A stretch of 64,000 nucleotides of DNA, taken from Vibrio pomeroyi. Its GTDB lineage: Bacteria; Pseudomonadota; Gammaproteobacteria; Enterobacterales; Vibrionaceae. Location: contig NZ_AP025506.1 in assembly GCF_024347595.1 (NCBI RefSeq), forward strand, positions 2,914,001-2,978,000, written 5' to 3'. Made by a program: the position numbers and the translations under genes. How positions within the stretch are numbered: the first letter of the stretch is position 1; the number at the start of each line of letters is the position of its first letter. Shown piece after piece: positions 1-15,452 of the stretch. A model generated the notes under the pieces. It had not been told where the DNA came from and ran no database searches. It saw only the letters and a program-made list of their open reading frames with translations.

Positions 1-1
1 G

Positions 2-781
<780 letters not shown>

Positions 782-784
782 TAA

Positions 785-3172
<2,388 letters not shown>

Positions 3173-3234
3173 GTAAAACCTATACCTGTCTTCTGAAATC
3201 CAATGAAAGTCTAACCTCATAAATTTCAGGTTTT

Positions 3235-3266
3235 GGCACTCAGTTTCTCGCTGAGTGCCTTTTTTA
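3235..3266 (+). terminator. Rho-independent terminator after the GH63 gene
   Basis: A 9-bp perfect stem (GGCACTCAG / CTGAGTGCC) with a 7-base loop is followed by a run of T on the plus strand. It ends the porin-GH63 transcript. The minus-strand side has no T run, so it should not terminate the convergent lacZ. Confidence 0.9.
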
Positions 3267-3302
3267 TATCTGAAGTAACGTAAGCGAAAAACAGGCCATC
3301 AG

Positions 3303-3328
3303 AGTATTTGGCCTACTATGATCCTTTT
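3303..3328 (+). repeat. Intergenic motif copy 1 (AGTATTTGGCCTAYNATG type)
   Basis: The string AGTATTTGGCCTACTATG followed by ATCCTTTT recurs with few changes at 12853 and 13570, always in an intergenic spacer and in the same orientation. Its function is unknown. The centre resembles a -10 hexamer in each copy. Confidence 0.5.
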
Positions 3329-3361
3329 ACTATCTAACCTATATAAAACCATTATTATCAA

Positions 3362-6567
<3,206 letters not shown>

Positions 6568-6592
6568 AAAAGCATTGGCAATGACAAACGAG

Positions 6593-6625
6593 AAAAGAAA
6601 AGCCGCAACCAAAATAGTTGCGGCT
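6593..6625 (-). terminator. Terminator of the sugar ABC operon
   Basis: AGCCGCAAC pairs with GTTGCGGCT (9 bp, 7-base loop) just after the binding-protein stop codon. On the minus strand it is followed by a T-rich tract. It separates the ABC operon from lacZ. Confidence 0.85.
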
Positions 6626-6633
6626 TATGAGTA

Positions 6634-7860
6634 TTACTTGAAGGCGCGTTTACTCACCTTATCCAGTTTTTTCAAGATCTTATCGATTCGTTCAGGGTGA
6701 ACCATAAACTCTTGGAACCCTTTCATGCCCTCTTTGGCCATTGCTGGGTTGGTGTCACGGTCGTAGAACTGAGCAGTACCAGCACTTGACGCTAACATCG
6801 CTACGCCTTTGTCTAAGAACGGGTCAGATTTCGCTTTGGCTTTGTTGTTGGTTGGGATCTGCAGCAACATCTCATTGATCAGTTGTTGGTTTTCAGCGCG
6901 AGCAACAAATTCAAGGAACTTACGAGCATCTTCTTTGTTCTTCGCTTTTGAAGGGATGTGTAGCGTATCCATTGGCGCATCTTCAGACATAGGAATACTT
7001 GGGTCGATCACTGGGAATTGGAAGAAATCCATCTTGCCATCCAACTCTTCCGGGAAGTTTGGCGTGATGAAGTTACCCATCAGGTACATCGCCGCTTTGC
7101 CGTTATACAAGAAAGGCTGTGCTTCTTGCCAAGAGTATGACGCGTGATTCTCCAGGAAGTAGCCTGGCTCAACTAATTCTGCCCAGTTAGCGAAGGTTTT
7201 CTTCACACGTTCATCCGAGTAAGGCACCTTGCCATCCATCAACTGGATATGGAAATCAAGGCCATTGGTGCGCATGTTGATGTAGTCAAACCACCCTGCC
7301 GCAGTCCATAGGTATTTAGTGCCTATCGCGAATGGCGCAACACCATTCTCTTTCAACGTTGCAGACGCTGATTTTAGGTCTTCCCACGTTTTCGGCTCAC
7401 CAATGCCGTACTGTTCAAAAATGTCTTTGCGGTAATAGATACCCCATTGGTAATACGTGTATGGCACACCATATTGCTTGCCTTGAACTGTCATCGCTGG
7501 AGCGGCGGCTGCAAAGTCTTGCTTCATGTTTTTGTCTGCCCAAATGTCACTCACATCTTCAAACAAACCACGGTCAACGAAGGCTTTCATTCGGTTACCC
7601 GCATACCAGAACACCACATCCGGCGGCGAAGTCACCAGCCAGTTACGGATCGTAGTCTTATACGACTCATGGTCATATAGGTTGTACTTCACCGTAATAT
7701 CAGGGTTCTCTTTCTCAAAGCGACTGATGATCTTTCCCCACGCCTCTTTGGGTGCAGGATCGGACGCATCTGAGTTAATGACTAACGTGCCAGCAAAAGC
7801 AGTGGTCGTCAGAGAGGCAGCAAGCACTGCAGAAGCAGCGATATGTTTCACGTATTTCAT
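6634..7860 (-). CDS. Sugar ABC transporter substrate-binding protein
   Basis: This 408-aa protein has a cleavable signal peptide (positive start, hydrophobic core, AFA-GTL near residue 23) and the extended fold of cluster-B/family-1 sugar-binding proteins. Recognisable stretches are the N-terminal LVINSDASD, the region YYRKDIFEQYGI, and the C-terminal half that closes over the ligand. It should bind a mono- or oligosaccharide in the periplasm and pass it to the two permeases encoded upstream. It is the last gene of the permease-permease-binding protein operon, separated from the preceding permease by 154 bp. That spacer could hold a processing site or an extra promoter giving the usual excess of binding protein. 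The neighbours suggest an alpha- or beta-galactoside. Confidence 0.9.
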   Translation of the reverse strand: MKYVKHIAASAVLAASLTTTAFAGTLVINSDASDPAPKEAWGKIISRFEKENPDITVKYNLYDHESYKTTIRNWLVTSPPDVVFWYAGNRMKAFVDRGLFEDVSDIWADKNMKQDFAAAAPAMTVQGKQYGVPYTYYQWGIYYRKDIFEQYGIGEPKTWEDLKSASATLKENGVAPFAIGTKYLWTAAGWFDYINMRTNGLDFHIQLMDGKVPYSDERVKKTFANWAELVEPGYFLENHASYSWQEAQPFLYNGKAAMYLMGNFITPNFPEELDGKMDFFQFPVIDPSIPMSEDAPMDTLHIPSKAKNKEDARKFLEFVARAENQQLINEMLLQIPTNNKAKAKSDPFLDKGVAMLASSAGTAQFYDRDTNPAMAKEGMKGFQEFMVHPERIDKILKKLDKVSKRAFK

Positions 7861-8014
7861 ATTAAGGTCCTTGTTGTGGAGCTAAGCTCACTAAGTCCAA
7901 TTTTTATTATTGTGTTGCGTAGAGTTTGTCGTGCTTGGTTACTCTTTTTGTATTAATCCACGATGGATTGGGTTCAATAAAGGCACCCGTTACATCAGCG
8001 CCTTTACATTGTTT

Positions 8015-8866
8015 CTATCCTTTCGTTGCGCCTAATGTGAGGCCAGCAATGAAGTGTCTTTGCATGGTAAAGAACAAGACCACTGGAGGAATCGCAGCGA
8101 CAACCGCACCTGCTGACATAAATTGCCAAGACGCTAACCACTGCCCTTGCAGAGAGCTTAGACCCGCAGTCACAGGGCGAACTTCGTCACTCTGAACCAA
8201 AACTAACGCCCAGAAGAAGTCATTCCAGATGAAGGTAAACACCAGTACCGACAGTGCCGCAAGCGCAGGGCGAACCAGTGGCAACACCACATGCCAAAAT
8301 ATTCTCCATTCACTCACCCCTTCAACACGTGCCGCTTCAATCAATGCATCCGGAATTCCAACAATGAAATTACGCATAAACAAGGTACAAAACCCGGCTT
8401 GGAAAGCGATATGGAAGAAAATCAGAGCCCAGTGCGTATCGTAGAGACCAAGGCCAATCGTAAGGTCACGTACTGGGATCATCAGGATTTGGAATGGTAC
8501 AAAGTTACCCGCGATGAACATCGCAAAGATCCATACATTGGCTTTGAAGTTGTACTTCGCCAAAGCGTAGCCAGCCAGTGTCGACAACGCCACAGCCCCT
8601 GCGACAGCAGGTAAAGTGATGATCAAACTGTTGATTAAGTATTGTCCCATCGAAGTCGAGGTAAAAACTTGGGTATAGTTTTCAATGAACTGAATCTCGC
8701 TCGGCCAGCCCCAGTAGTTACCTTTGTTGATGTCTTCCATCGAACGGATCGACGTCATCATCACCGCGATCAATGGCAATAACCACATCACGATCGAGAG
8801 CGGTAGAGCAACGCGATAACTGATATTAGTAAAGCGGCCAGCTTTTTGAATTGGTTGCGGATACAT
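8015..8866 (-). CDS. Sugar ABC transporter permease, MalG/UgpE type
   Basis: This 283-aa integral membrane protein has about six transmembrane helices. The cytoplasmic EAA loop that contacts the ATPase reads EAARVEGVSEWRIFWHVVLPLVRP. It is the second permease of a CUT1-type importer and pairs with the product of the preceding gene. Its ATG overlaps the stop of that gene in a TAATG junction, indicating translational coupling. Its own stop is followed by a 154-bp spacer before the binding-protein gene. Confidence 0.9.
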   Translation of the reverse strand: MYPQPIQKAGRFTNISYRVALPLSIVMWLLPLIAVMMTSIRSMEDINKGNYWGWPSEIQFIENYTQVFTSTSMGQYLINSLIITLPAVAGAVALSTLAGYALAKYNFKANVWIFAMFIAGNFVPFQILMIPVRDLTIGLGLYDTHWALIFFHIAFQAGFCTLFMRNFIVGIPDALIEAARVEGVSEWRIFWHVVLPLVRPALAALSVLVFTFIWNDFFWALVLVQSDEVRPVTAGLSSLQGQWLASWQFMSAGAVVAAIPPVVLFFTMQRHFIAGLTLGATKG

Positions 8867-9786
8867 TATTTTTCACTCCTTAACATACGCCACAAGAAGT
8901 AAGCGATATAGATATCCATGATCAGGAATAGCACTACAGACACCGCGGCACCGTAACCCATGCGGTAGTTGAAGATAGACTCTTCATACATTTGATACGC
9001 CAGAACGGTTGAGCTACCCCAAGGGCCACCAGCAGTCATAGTCGCCACTAGATCGAATGAACGCAGTGCACCGATCACGGTAACTACGACCGCGATAAAG
9101 GTGGCAGGCCTTAGTTGAGGCAACACCACATACCACAACATGCGCCACTTCTTCGCACCATCGAGGCGAGCCGCTTCTAACTGTTCAGGGTCGAGGTTAT
9201 TCAGCCCCGTTAAATATAAGATCATGCAATAAGAGATCTGCGGCCATAAGCCCGCAGCGATGATTCCGTAAGTCACATAGTCCTCATCTGCAAGTATCGA
9301 AACAGGCTCGAAGCCAAGCGATCCAAGAGCGATATTAAAAAGACCAAAAGAGGGATCGTAGAACCAAGAAAATACGAGACCGACCACCACTTGAGAGATA
9401 ACAAACGGGAAGAAAAACAGAGATTTTACGACACGAATGCCCTTCACTTGTTGGTTGAGAAAAAGGGCAATGGCCAAGCCACACGGTGGCGCGAGCATAA
9501 AGAAGATCAACCAAAGGAAGTTATTCGTTAACGAAGTATAAAAAGCATCTGAATCAAAAAGCTCACGATAGTTCTCAAGCCCCACCCACTCTTTTTCACC
9601 TAAGCCATCCCATTCAAAGAAGCTCAACCAGATACTGTCTAAGATGGGGTAGATGACATAGAGCGAAAAGATTGCGATAGCGGGCGCTAAGAATAACCAA
9701 GGGGATACCTTGGAACTAATACGCCGCTTTTTATTGGCTGATGGGGTACGATTTTCTGGGTATATCGTTTTCACAGATTGCTCCAT
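8866..9786 (-). CDS. Sugar ABC transporter permease, MalF/UgpA type
   Basis: This 306-aa membrane protein has a cytoplasmic N-terminal tail, a first helix around residues 30-52, and an EAA loop reading EAARLDGAKKWRMLWYVVLPQLRP. It is the first gene of the minus-strand importer operon and forms the heterodimeric channel with the next permease. The promoter must lie in the 296-bp divergent region shared with the ATPase gene, which contains a LacI-type palindrome at 9938-9953. Confidence 0.9.
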   Translation of the reverse strand: MEQSVKTIYPENRTPSANKKRRISSKVSPWLFLAPAIAIFSLYVIYPILDSIWLSFFEWDGLGEKEWVGLENYRELFDSDAFYTSLTNNFLWLIFFMLAPPCGLAIALFLNQQVKGIRVVKSLFFFPFVISQVVVGLVFSWFYDPSFGLFNIALGSLGFEPVSILADEDYVTYGIIAAGLWPQISYCMILYLTGLNNLDPEQLEAARLDGAKKWRMLWYVVLPQLRPATFIAVVVTVIGALRSFDLVATMTAGGPWGSSTVLAYQMYEESIFNYRMGYGAAVSVVLFLIMDIYIAYFLWRMLRSEK

Positions 9787-9937
9787 TTCCCGAAATTCCT
9801 TGTCTTCAAAGCTTTATTTTCTATTTGATGAATTACCAGTCATTTTCGTAAATTCAATCAAGCAGCTCAGCGTTTATAGTAATCACGTTCAAATATTAGG
9901 CTTATTGATAACATTACGCACAGTTATGTTTCATTTC

Positions 9938-9953
9938 TGTAAACGTTTCCACA
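9938..9953. promoter_or_regulatory. Candidate LacI-family operator between permease and ATPase genes
   Basis: TGTAAACGTTTCCACA contains GTAAAC.GTTTCC, an almost perfect palindrome with the central CG typical of LacI/GalR-family operators. It lies midway in the divergent spacer, so one site could control both halves of the importer. The likely regulator is the LacI-type gene at 17.8 kb; this is inference. Confidence 0.55.
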
Positions 9954-10082
9954 AAAAACAATATGATTTGTAAAATTTGTATGACGAGGATCAATAATTC
10001 ATGCGAGGCATCTAACAAATTTCTGATGAAAGCGTATGTTTTAAAGGCAAAGTGATGTAGTCCAACGAGGCAAGGAGAAAGC

Positions 10083-11165
10083 ATGGCTGATATCAGCTTA
10101 AAACAGGTCATCAAACGTTACGGTGATATACAAACCATCCATGGTGTTGATCTAGAGATAAATAATGGCGAGTTTGTCGTATTTGTTGGCCCGTCTGGTT
10201 GTGGTAAATCAACCCTCCTACGCTTAGTGGCAGGCCTAGAAGAGATCACGGAAGGTGAGATCCATATTGGCGACGACCTAGTCAATGATGTTGATCCCGC
10301 TGAACGTGGTGTCGCGATGGTGTTTCAGTCTTATGCACTCTACCCTCACATGACTGTTGAAGAGAACATGGGCTTTGGCCTGAAGATGAATGGCGTCGCC
10401 AAAGAAACCGTAGAGAAACAGGTCACCAGTGCTGCGAAAACACTTCAGCTAGAACCTCTATTGAAACGTAAACCTAAAGAGTTATCGGGCGGACAACGTC
10501 AACGTGTCGCTATCGGTCGAGCAATAGTTCGTAACCCAAGAGTGTTCTTGTTCGACGAACCCTTGTCTAACTTAGATGCAGAACTTCGTGTCGATATGCG
10601 CTTACAAATCGCTAAATTGCATCAAGATCTGCAAAACACCATGATTTACGTAACTCACGATCAAGTCGAAGCAATGACACTTGCGGACAAAATCGTCGTG
10701 CTTAGAGACGGTCGAGTGGAGCAAGTCGGCTCACCTCTAGAACTGTACCATTCTCCTCAAAATGAATTTGTGGCAGGTTTTATCGGTTCTCCGAAAATGA
10801 ACTTCTTACCTTGTTTGGTCAATAGTACCTCTGAGACTCATGCTCAACTGACCGTTAATGGCCTTAGTAAAATTAATCTGCCTCTGCCAAGTGACGGCCT
10901 TGCTGAAGGACAAAAGCTGACTCTTGGTATTCGACCAGAACATCTAGAGATCAATGGCGAGTCGGACATCACGATTGAGTTCCAAAGCGAAGTGGTAGAA
11001 CGATTGGGCAACAGTACTTATATGTTTGGCCAATCATGTGGCGTTGATAGCTTTAAAGTTCACCTCCCCGGAGATCAAGAAGTCACTCGTTATCAGTCTC
11101 TCAATTTAAATTTCGCATCCATTAACTGCCATCTATTTGATGCTGAAGGTCAACGTATTAACTAG
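10083..11165 (+). CDS. Sugar ABC transporter ATPase, MsmX/UgpC/MalK type
   Basis: This 360-aa protein has Walker A GPSGCGKST (residues about 36-44), the Q-loop in VFQSYALYPHMT, the signature LSGGQRQR, Walker B VFLFDEPLSNLDA and the H-loop in YVTHDQ. It also has the C-terminal TOBE/regulatory domain found in CUT1 ATPases (GIRPEHL). It should power the two permeases encoded divergently. AAGGAGA lies a good distance before the ATG. Some ATPases of this class serve several importers, so it may not be dedicated to one. Confidence 0.92.
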   Translation: MADISLKQVIKRYGDIQTIHGVDLEINNGEFVVFVGPSGCGKSTLLRLVAGLEEITEGEIHIGDDLVNDVDPAERGVAMVFQSYALYPHMTVEENMGFGLKMNGVAKETVEKQVTSAAKTLQLEPLLKRKPKELSGGQRQRVAIGRAIVRNPRVFLFDEPLSNLDAELRVDMRLQIAKLHQDLQNTMIYVTHDQVEAMTLADKIVVLRDGRVEQVGSPLELYHSPQNEFVAGFIGSPKMNFLPCLVNSTSETHAQLTVNGLSKINLPLPSDGLAEGQKLTLGIRPEHLEINGESDITIEFQSEVVERLGNSTYMFGQSCGVDSFKVHLPGDQEVTRYQSLNLNFASINCHLFDAEGQRIN

Positions 11166-11443
11166 CTTTTTCAAACGGTAGAGCTGGCTCGAAACGCTAG
11201 CTTTACCTCATGATTCATCCACCGTTATCATCTTATTCTTCAGTGATTACCTCCCTTCTTTACTTCTTATCTCTCTATGAAACCATTCAAAAAGTTTCAT
11301 GTACCCCGCTTAGTTTTTGGCTCTAACGACCTTATTGGTATTTTCTTTACCCTTAATAGCTATCCGGACATTAATTTGATAGTCGTTTACTAAATAATCG
11401 CTAAACTATAGTGTCGCCTACCCCTTTTTTTGAGAAAACCTAA

Positions 11444-12784
11444 ATGCCTAATGCTGATTCCACCCTAAACAAACGTATGGGAATCGTTGCGCTCACCTGG
11501 CCAATTTTTATCGAAGTTCTTTTAAGAACGGCACTCAACACCAGTGATGTATTCATGTTATCGGGATACTCAGACAAAGCCGTGTCTGCCGTTGGTGTTA
11601 TCTCTCAGATATCCTTTTTCCTAATCATCGTATCGACTATGGTCAGCAGTGGTACAGGCATTCTAATCGCCCAATATAACGGCGCCTCTCGCGATCAAGA
11701 AAGCGCTCAGGTCGGCGTTGCTAGCATCATATTGGCGATTGTTACGGGTGTATTGCTGAGTATTTTCGCTGTGCTAGGCGCTGAATACTTTATTCCGCTC
11801 TATCAACTTGAACCTCAAGTCGAACAATACGCTCAAGAGTACCTGTTCATCAGTGGTGCGCTGACCTTTAACGTCACGATAGGTGTGGTGCTCACCACGA
11901 TCCTACGCAGTCATGGCTATTCAAAATCACCCATGGTCATCAATATGATTGCGGGTGTTATTAACGTGTTCGGCAACTACTGCGCACTCTACCAACCTTT
12001 TGGCTTGCCGGTTTACGGCGTGCAAGGCGTAGCGATTGCGACCGTCATTAGCCAAGTAATCGGGATGTTTATCTTGATTGGTGTCGTGAGAAGTAAGAGC
12101 ATTGATCTACCACTGAAACAGTTTAAGTCGGTACCTAAAGCCATCTACCAGAAGATCATTAAGATTGGCTCGATGAACGCCGGAGAAGTGCTGTCTTACA
12201 ACATGGCTCAGATCACCATCATGTTCTTTGTCGTGCAAATGGGCACGGCTTCGTTGGCAGCATTCACCTATGCACAAAACATCGCTCGCCTCTCTTTTGC
12301 ATTTGCACTGGCGATTGGTCAAGGCAGCCAAATTCAAACCGGCTACTACATCGGCAAAGGTTGGATTGATGAAATCGCCAGCCGAGTGCAGCGTTATTTT
12401 GTGGTTGGCTTTATCGCCTCGACCACCATTACCTGCGTGATCTATCTGTTCCGTTTCGAGATTCTGGACGTGTTCACACAAGACCCTGAAATTCTAGCGC
12501 TGACGGCCTCTCTGATTGCAGGCTCTATTATTTTAGAAGCGGGTCGCGTGTTTAACCTGATCTTCATCTCTTGTTTGAAAGCCGCTGGCGACATCAAGTT
12601 CCCAGTGAAAATGGGCATTGTTAGCATGTGGGGAATTGGCGTCGCAATGAGCTATCTACTTGGTGTGCATTGGGGTTATGGCGTATTTGGTGCTTGGATG
12701 GCGATCGCGATGGATGAATGGTTCCGCGGGTTAATCATGGTTCGCCGCTGGCGAGCAAAAAAATGGACTCGCTTCTCTTTATAA
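11444..12784 (+). CDS. MATE-family efflux transporter
   Basis: This 446-aa protein has about twelve hydrophobic helices in two similar halves, as in MATE (NorM/DinF) cation-coupled exporters. The first half begins with IVALTWPIFIEVLLRTALNTSDVFMLSGYSD, a conserved TM1 pattern. Substrates are usually cationic drugs or metabolites; this one cannot be assigned. It sits alone on the plus strand, 278 bp after the ABC ATPase, with no link to the sugar genes beyond position. The spacer 11166-11443 contains no other gene that I can see. Confidence 0.9.
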   Translation: MPNADSTLNKRMGIVALTWPIFIEVLLRTALNTSDVFMLSGYSDKAVSAVGVISQISFFLIIVSTMVSSGTGILIAQYNGASRDQESAQVGVASIILAIVTGVLLSIFAVLGAEYFIPLYQLEPQVEQYAQEYLFISGALTFNVTIGVVLTTILRSHGYSKSPMVINMIAGVINVFGNYCALYQPFGLPVYGVQGVAIATVISQVIGMFILIGVVRSKSIDLPLKQFKSVPKAIYQKIIKIGSMNAGEVLSYNMAQITIMFFVVQMGTASLAAFTYAQNIARLSFAFALAIGQGSQIQTGYYIGKGWIDEIASRVQRYFVVGFIASTTITCVIYLFRFEILDVFTQDPEILALTASLIAGSIILEAGRVFNLIFISCLKAAGDIKFPVKMGIVSMWGIGVAMSYLLGVHWGYGVFGAWMAIAMDEWFRGLIMVRRWRAKKWTRFSL

Positions 12785-12852
12785 TCCAATAAAAACAATC
12801 CTCTACACAACACGTTAGGCATCTCAGTTATCGCTACTGGGCTGCCTTTCAT

Positions 12853-12877
12853 AGTATTTGGCCTATGATGTTCCTTC
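12853..12877 (+). repeat. Intergenic motif copy 2 (AGTATTTGGCCTAYNATG type)
   Basis: AGTATTTGGCCTATGATG followed by TTCCTTC matches the copy at 3303. It lies in the 374-bp spacer between the MATE gene and the DUF1330 gene (12785-13158), where I see no gene and no clear terminator. Confidence 0.5.
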
Positions 12878-13158
12878 CCGTTTATTAGCTGTACGGCCTC
12901 CATACCCTACTCGTTCAATCCCCTCTTATTTCTAATCACACCTCTACTCTTCATTACCTTCAATCCAATATAGAAAGTGTACCTGAGGAAAGCATTATCA
13001 ACATTTTCTATATAAAGATTATTCAATCGTAGGGATTATCAAACAGAATCACTCGAACTACTATTATTTCGTCCGCTAGCCAAGACGTTAGCAAGACAGC
13101 TAACCAATAACTAAAGTGCACATACTCATTCAGAGCGCACAACGTGGAGAACATCATT

Positions 13159-13461
13159 ATGTCTTACTATTCAGTACTAGAAGTAACACCAACAACAGAC
13201 GCATGGGTTGCTGATTACATTGGCCCTGCAAACAAACTGGTTGCTCAATACGGCGGTAAATACCTAGCGCGTACTTCTAGCCACGAACGCCTTGAAGGCG
13301 ACGCAGAACAGCCTGCACTTCGCATCATCATCGAGTGGCCATCAAAGCAAGCTGCGGTCGATTTCATGAACGATCCTGGTTATGTTCCACACCTAGCAGC
13401 ACGCACTGCAGGTTCAGTTAGCCACCATGCGCTTATCGAAGGTAAAGACGACCTAGCGTAA
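13159..13461 (+). CDS. DUF1330-family protein
   Basis: This 100-aa protein matches the ferredoxin-like DUF1330 fold: an N-terminal strand YYSVLEVTPT, then DYIGPANKLVAQYGGKYLAR, and the conserved RIIIEWPSKQAAVDFMNDPGY segment. Proteins of this family are small cytoplasmic dimers of unknown biochemical role. I start at the ATG at 13159, nine bases after GGAG; a GTG 15 bases upstream lies inside that ribosome site. The gene stands alone and ends at a strong shared terminator. Confidence 0.85.
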   Translation: MSYYSVLEVTPTTDAWVADYIGPANKLVAQYGGKYLARTSSHERLEGDAEQPALRIIIEWPSKQAAVDFMNDPGYVPHLAARTAGSVSHHALIEGKDDLA

Positions 13462-13520
13462 TCAAGAGTCCAATTCTTGGTTAATGGCTATGATTAAACA
13501 TGACTATTTCCAAAAGTAGA

Positions 13521-13555
13521 AAAGCCGCACCATCATTGTGATGGTGCGGCTTTTT
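13521..13555. terminator. Bidirectional terminator, DUF1330 / sodium symporter
   Basis: GCCGCACCATCA pairs with TGATGGTGCGGC around a 3-base loop, flanked by A and T runs on both sides. It serves the convergent DUF1330 gene (plus) and the symporter gene (minus). Confidence 0.92.
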
Positions 13556-13569
13556 ATTGTTCGCTCTAA

Positions 13570-13594
13570 AGCATTTAGCCTATAATGATCTTTT
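13570..13594 (+). repeat. Intergenic motif copy 3 (AGCATTTAGCCTATAATG type)
   Basis: AGCATTTAGCCTATAATG followed by ATCTTTTC is the third copy of the motif seen at 3303 and 12853. It lies just beyond the shared terminator, antisense to the 3' flank of the symporter gene. TATAAT here is a perfect -10 hexamer. Confidence 0.5.
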
Positions 13595-13652
13595 CACTCA
13601 ACCAACTATTAATTAACGAATAATTAGATAGTTAATAAGTTATCTTAGAGCA

Positions 13653-15350
13653 TCAAACCGTCGCTTCAACGCCCTTCTTTCGTTTTGCTAGTCGTCCAAA
13701 AATACCAAGCAACATAACAATGCCACACACGCCATAAACTTGCATGATGGTTGGATCGTCCGATACAAAACCAACATCAGAGAACATAACGTAAGCACCA
13801 AGCACCATGTAAAGAATAATAGCTGAAGCCTCGAAGCGGAACTCCCACGGCGTCACATCGATATTTTCGTTTACTGGCATCTCGTATTCAGATTCGCGAG
13901 GCATAAAGTGACCAATGATGAACATCAGCGTGGTACATACCACGAACAGAATCGCCAATTGGTGTAGGAAGTGAATCGGTGTTTTGAAGATTAGCTGCAT
14001 TGCCGCATAAGAACTTACGAACACCACCAGCGCTACTTTAGCTGCTAGAGCAGGCACACGTTTAGAGATGTAACCAACAAATACGATGGTAAAGATTGGC
14101 ACACTAAAGAAACCAGCCACCATTTGCAGGTACTGGAACAAGCCTTCAGGTGCATACATGATGAAAGGAGCAATACATACAGAGATAATCGCAATCACAA
14201 CACCAAAGATACGTCCTTTACCGACCAACTCTTCATCCGTTTTACCTTGACCAAACAGCGGCTTATACACGTTCAATGCAAACAAGGTAGTAGAGCTGTT
14301 CAACACACCGTTGAAGGTACTCAGAATCGCACCAAACATCACGGCAACGAAGAAGCCAACTAACGGTTTAGGCAATACTTCGTTAACTAAACGGGTATAC
14401 ATGGTATCTGGGTTGCCCGCATCAGCACCAAACATGTGGAATGCAATAATACCTGGAATGATCAGGAACAGCGGAGAGATAACCTTAATTGCACCGGCAA
14501 GGATGACACCTTTCTGGCCTTCTTTTAGGTTCTTAGCACCCAATGCACGTTGGATGATCGATTGGTCAGTACCCCAGTAATACAAGTTCACCAACAGTAG
14601 ACCAGTGAACAATGTCGAGAACGGCAGTGGATCGCTTTCTGTACCGACAGATTGAAGCTTCTCTGGCGCCGCATACAGCAGAATATCTAGACCCGCACCA
14701 AAGCTGCCCTCACCCAGAACCATCAAACCAAATACTGGAATCATCATGCCGCCGACAATCAGACCGATACCGTTGATGGTATCTGCGATTACTACAGCCT
14801 TAAGGCCGCCATAAATGGCGTAAAAGAAGCCAAGTAGCCCGATTGTCGCCGAAATTAACGCTATTGAGCTAAATTCAGAGATATTAAGTAAGGCTTGAAC
14901 ATCGAAGATTTCTCCCAGAACAACGGCACCAGCGTAAAGTGTGGTCGGCAAAATATTGATAACGTACTGGCACAAGAAAAGCAGTGTCACGAACTTCTTC
15001 ACAGACATGTCGTAGCGGCTTTCCAAGAAATCTGGAATGGTGGTAATGCCTTGCTTCAAATAGCGAGGAACAAGCATCAATGCGATGATGACCAGCGTCA
15101 CACCCGATGCGACTTCCCATCCCATCACACTCATATTGTGCGTGTAAGATTGGGCACTCATGCCCACAAAACTGGTAGCGCTTAGGTTGGTTAAGATCAG
15201 TGAACTGGCGATCAGACCACCGGTCAGGCTTCTTCCGCCAAGAAAGAATCCATCTTGTGAGGTGTTTTTATCGTTCTTAACTTTGTTGTAGGTATACGCG
15301 ACAACAAAACCAGTAAACAACAAAAATGACAGCAGAACTGTAATAGACAT
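13653..15350 (-). CDS. Sodium/sugar symporter, SSS family (YidK/vSGLT-like)
   Basis: This 565-aa protein has about 14 transmembrane helices. The SSS-family start FFLGGRSLTGGLIASSLILTNLSATSFVGMS and the segment NLYYWGTDQSIIQRALGAKN align with the V. parahaemolyticus galactose transporter vSGLT. Its overall length and termini are nearer to E. coli YidK. It should import a sugar with Na+. It lies 102 bp downstream of the alpha-galactosidase gene on the same strand with no terminator between, so the two likely form an operon. This gives the island a second uptake route beside the ABC importer. The exact sugar is inferred. Confidence 0.88.
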   Translation of the reverse strand: MSITVLLSFLLFTGFVVAYTYNKVKNDKNTSQDGFFLGGRSLTGGLIASSLILTNLSATSFVGMSAQSYTHNMSVMGWEVASGVTLVIIALMLVPRYLKQGITTIPDFLESRYDMSVKKFVTLLFLCQYVINILPTTLYAGAVVLGEIFDVQALLNISEFSSIALISATIGLLGFFYAIYGGLKAVVIADTINGIGLIVGGMMIPVFGLMVLGEGSFGAGLDILLYAAPEKLQSVGTESDPLPFSTLFTGLLLVNLYYWGTDQSIIQRALGAKNLKEGQKGVILAGAIKVISPLFLIIPGIIAFHMFGADAGNPDTMYTRLVNEVLPKPLVGFFVAVMFGAILSTFNGVLNSSTTLFALNVYKPLFGQGKTDEELVGKGRIFGVVIAIISVCIAPFIMYAPEGLFQYLQMVAGFFSVPIFTIVFVGYISKRVPALAAKVALVVFVSSYAAMQLIFKTPIHFLHQLAILFVVCTTLMFIIGHFMPRESEYEMPVNENIDVTPWEFRFEASAIILYMVLGAYVMFSDVGFVSDDPTIMQVYGVCGIVMLLGIFGRLAKRKKGVEATV

Positions 15351-15452
15351 TTTGTTTTCCTTTCGTTTAGTTATTGCGGCAGCACTACCTCGCTGCCGAT
15401 TATAATTTTTATATTTAGATTTTTATTTGTAGGGGTACTCAGAGTTAGCAAT

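Noticed and set aside
7926..8614. Several plus-strand open frames of 70-107 codons
   Set aside because: They are antisense to the ABC permease genes and have the irregular composition of shadow frames.
12107..12481. 124-codon minus-strand frame
   Set aside because: Antisense to the MATE gene, Cys/His-rich composition without a domain.
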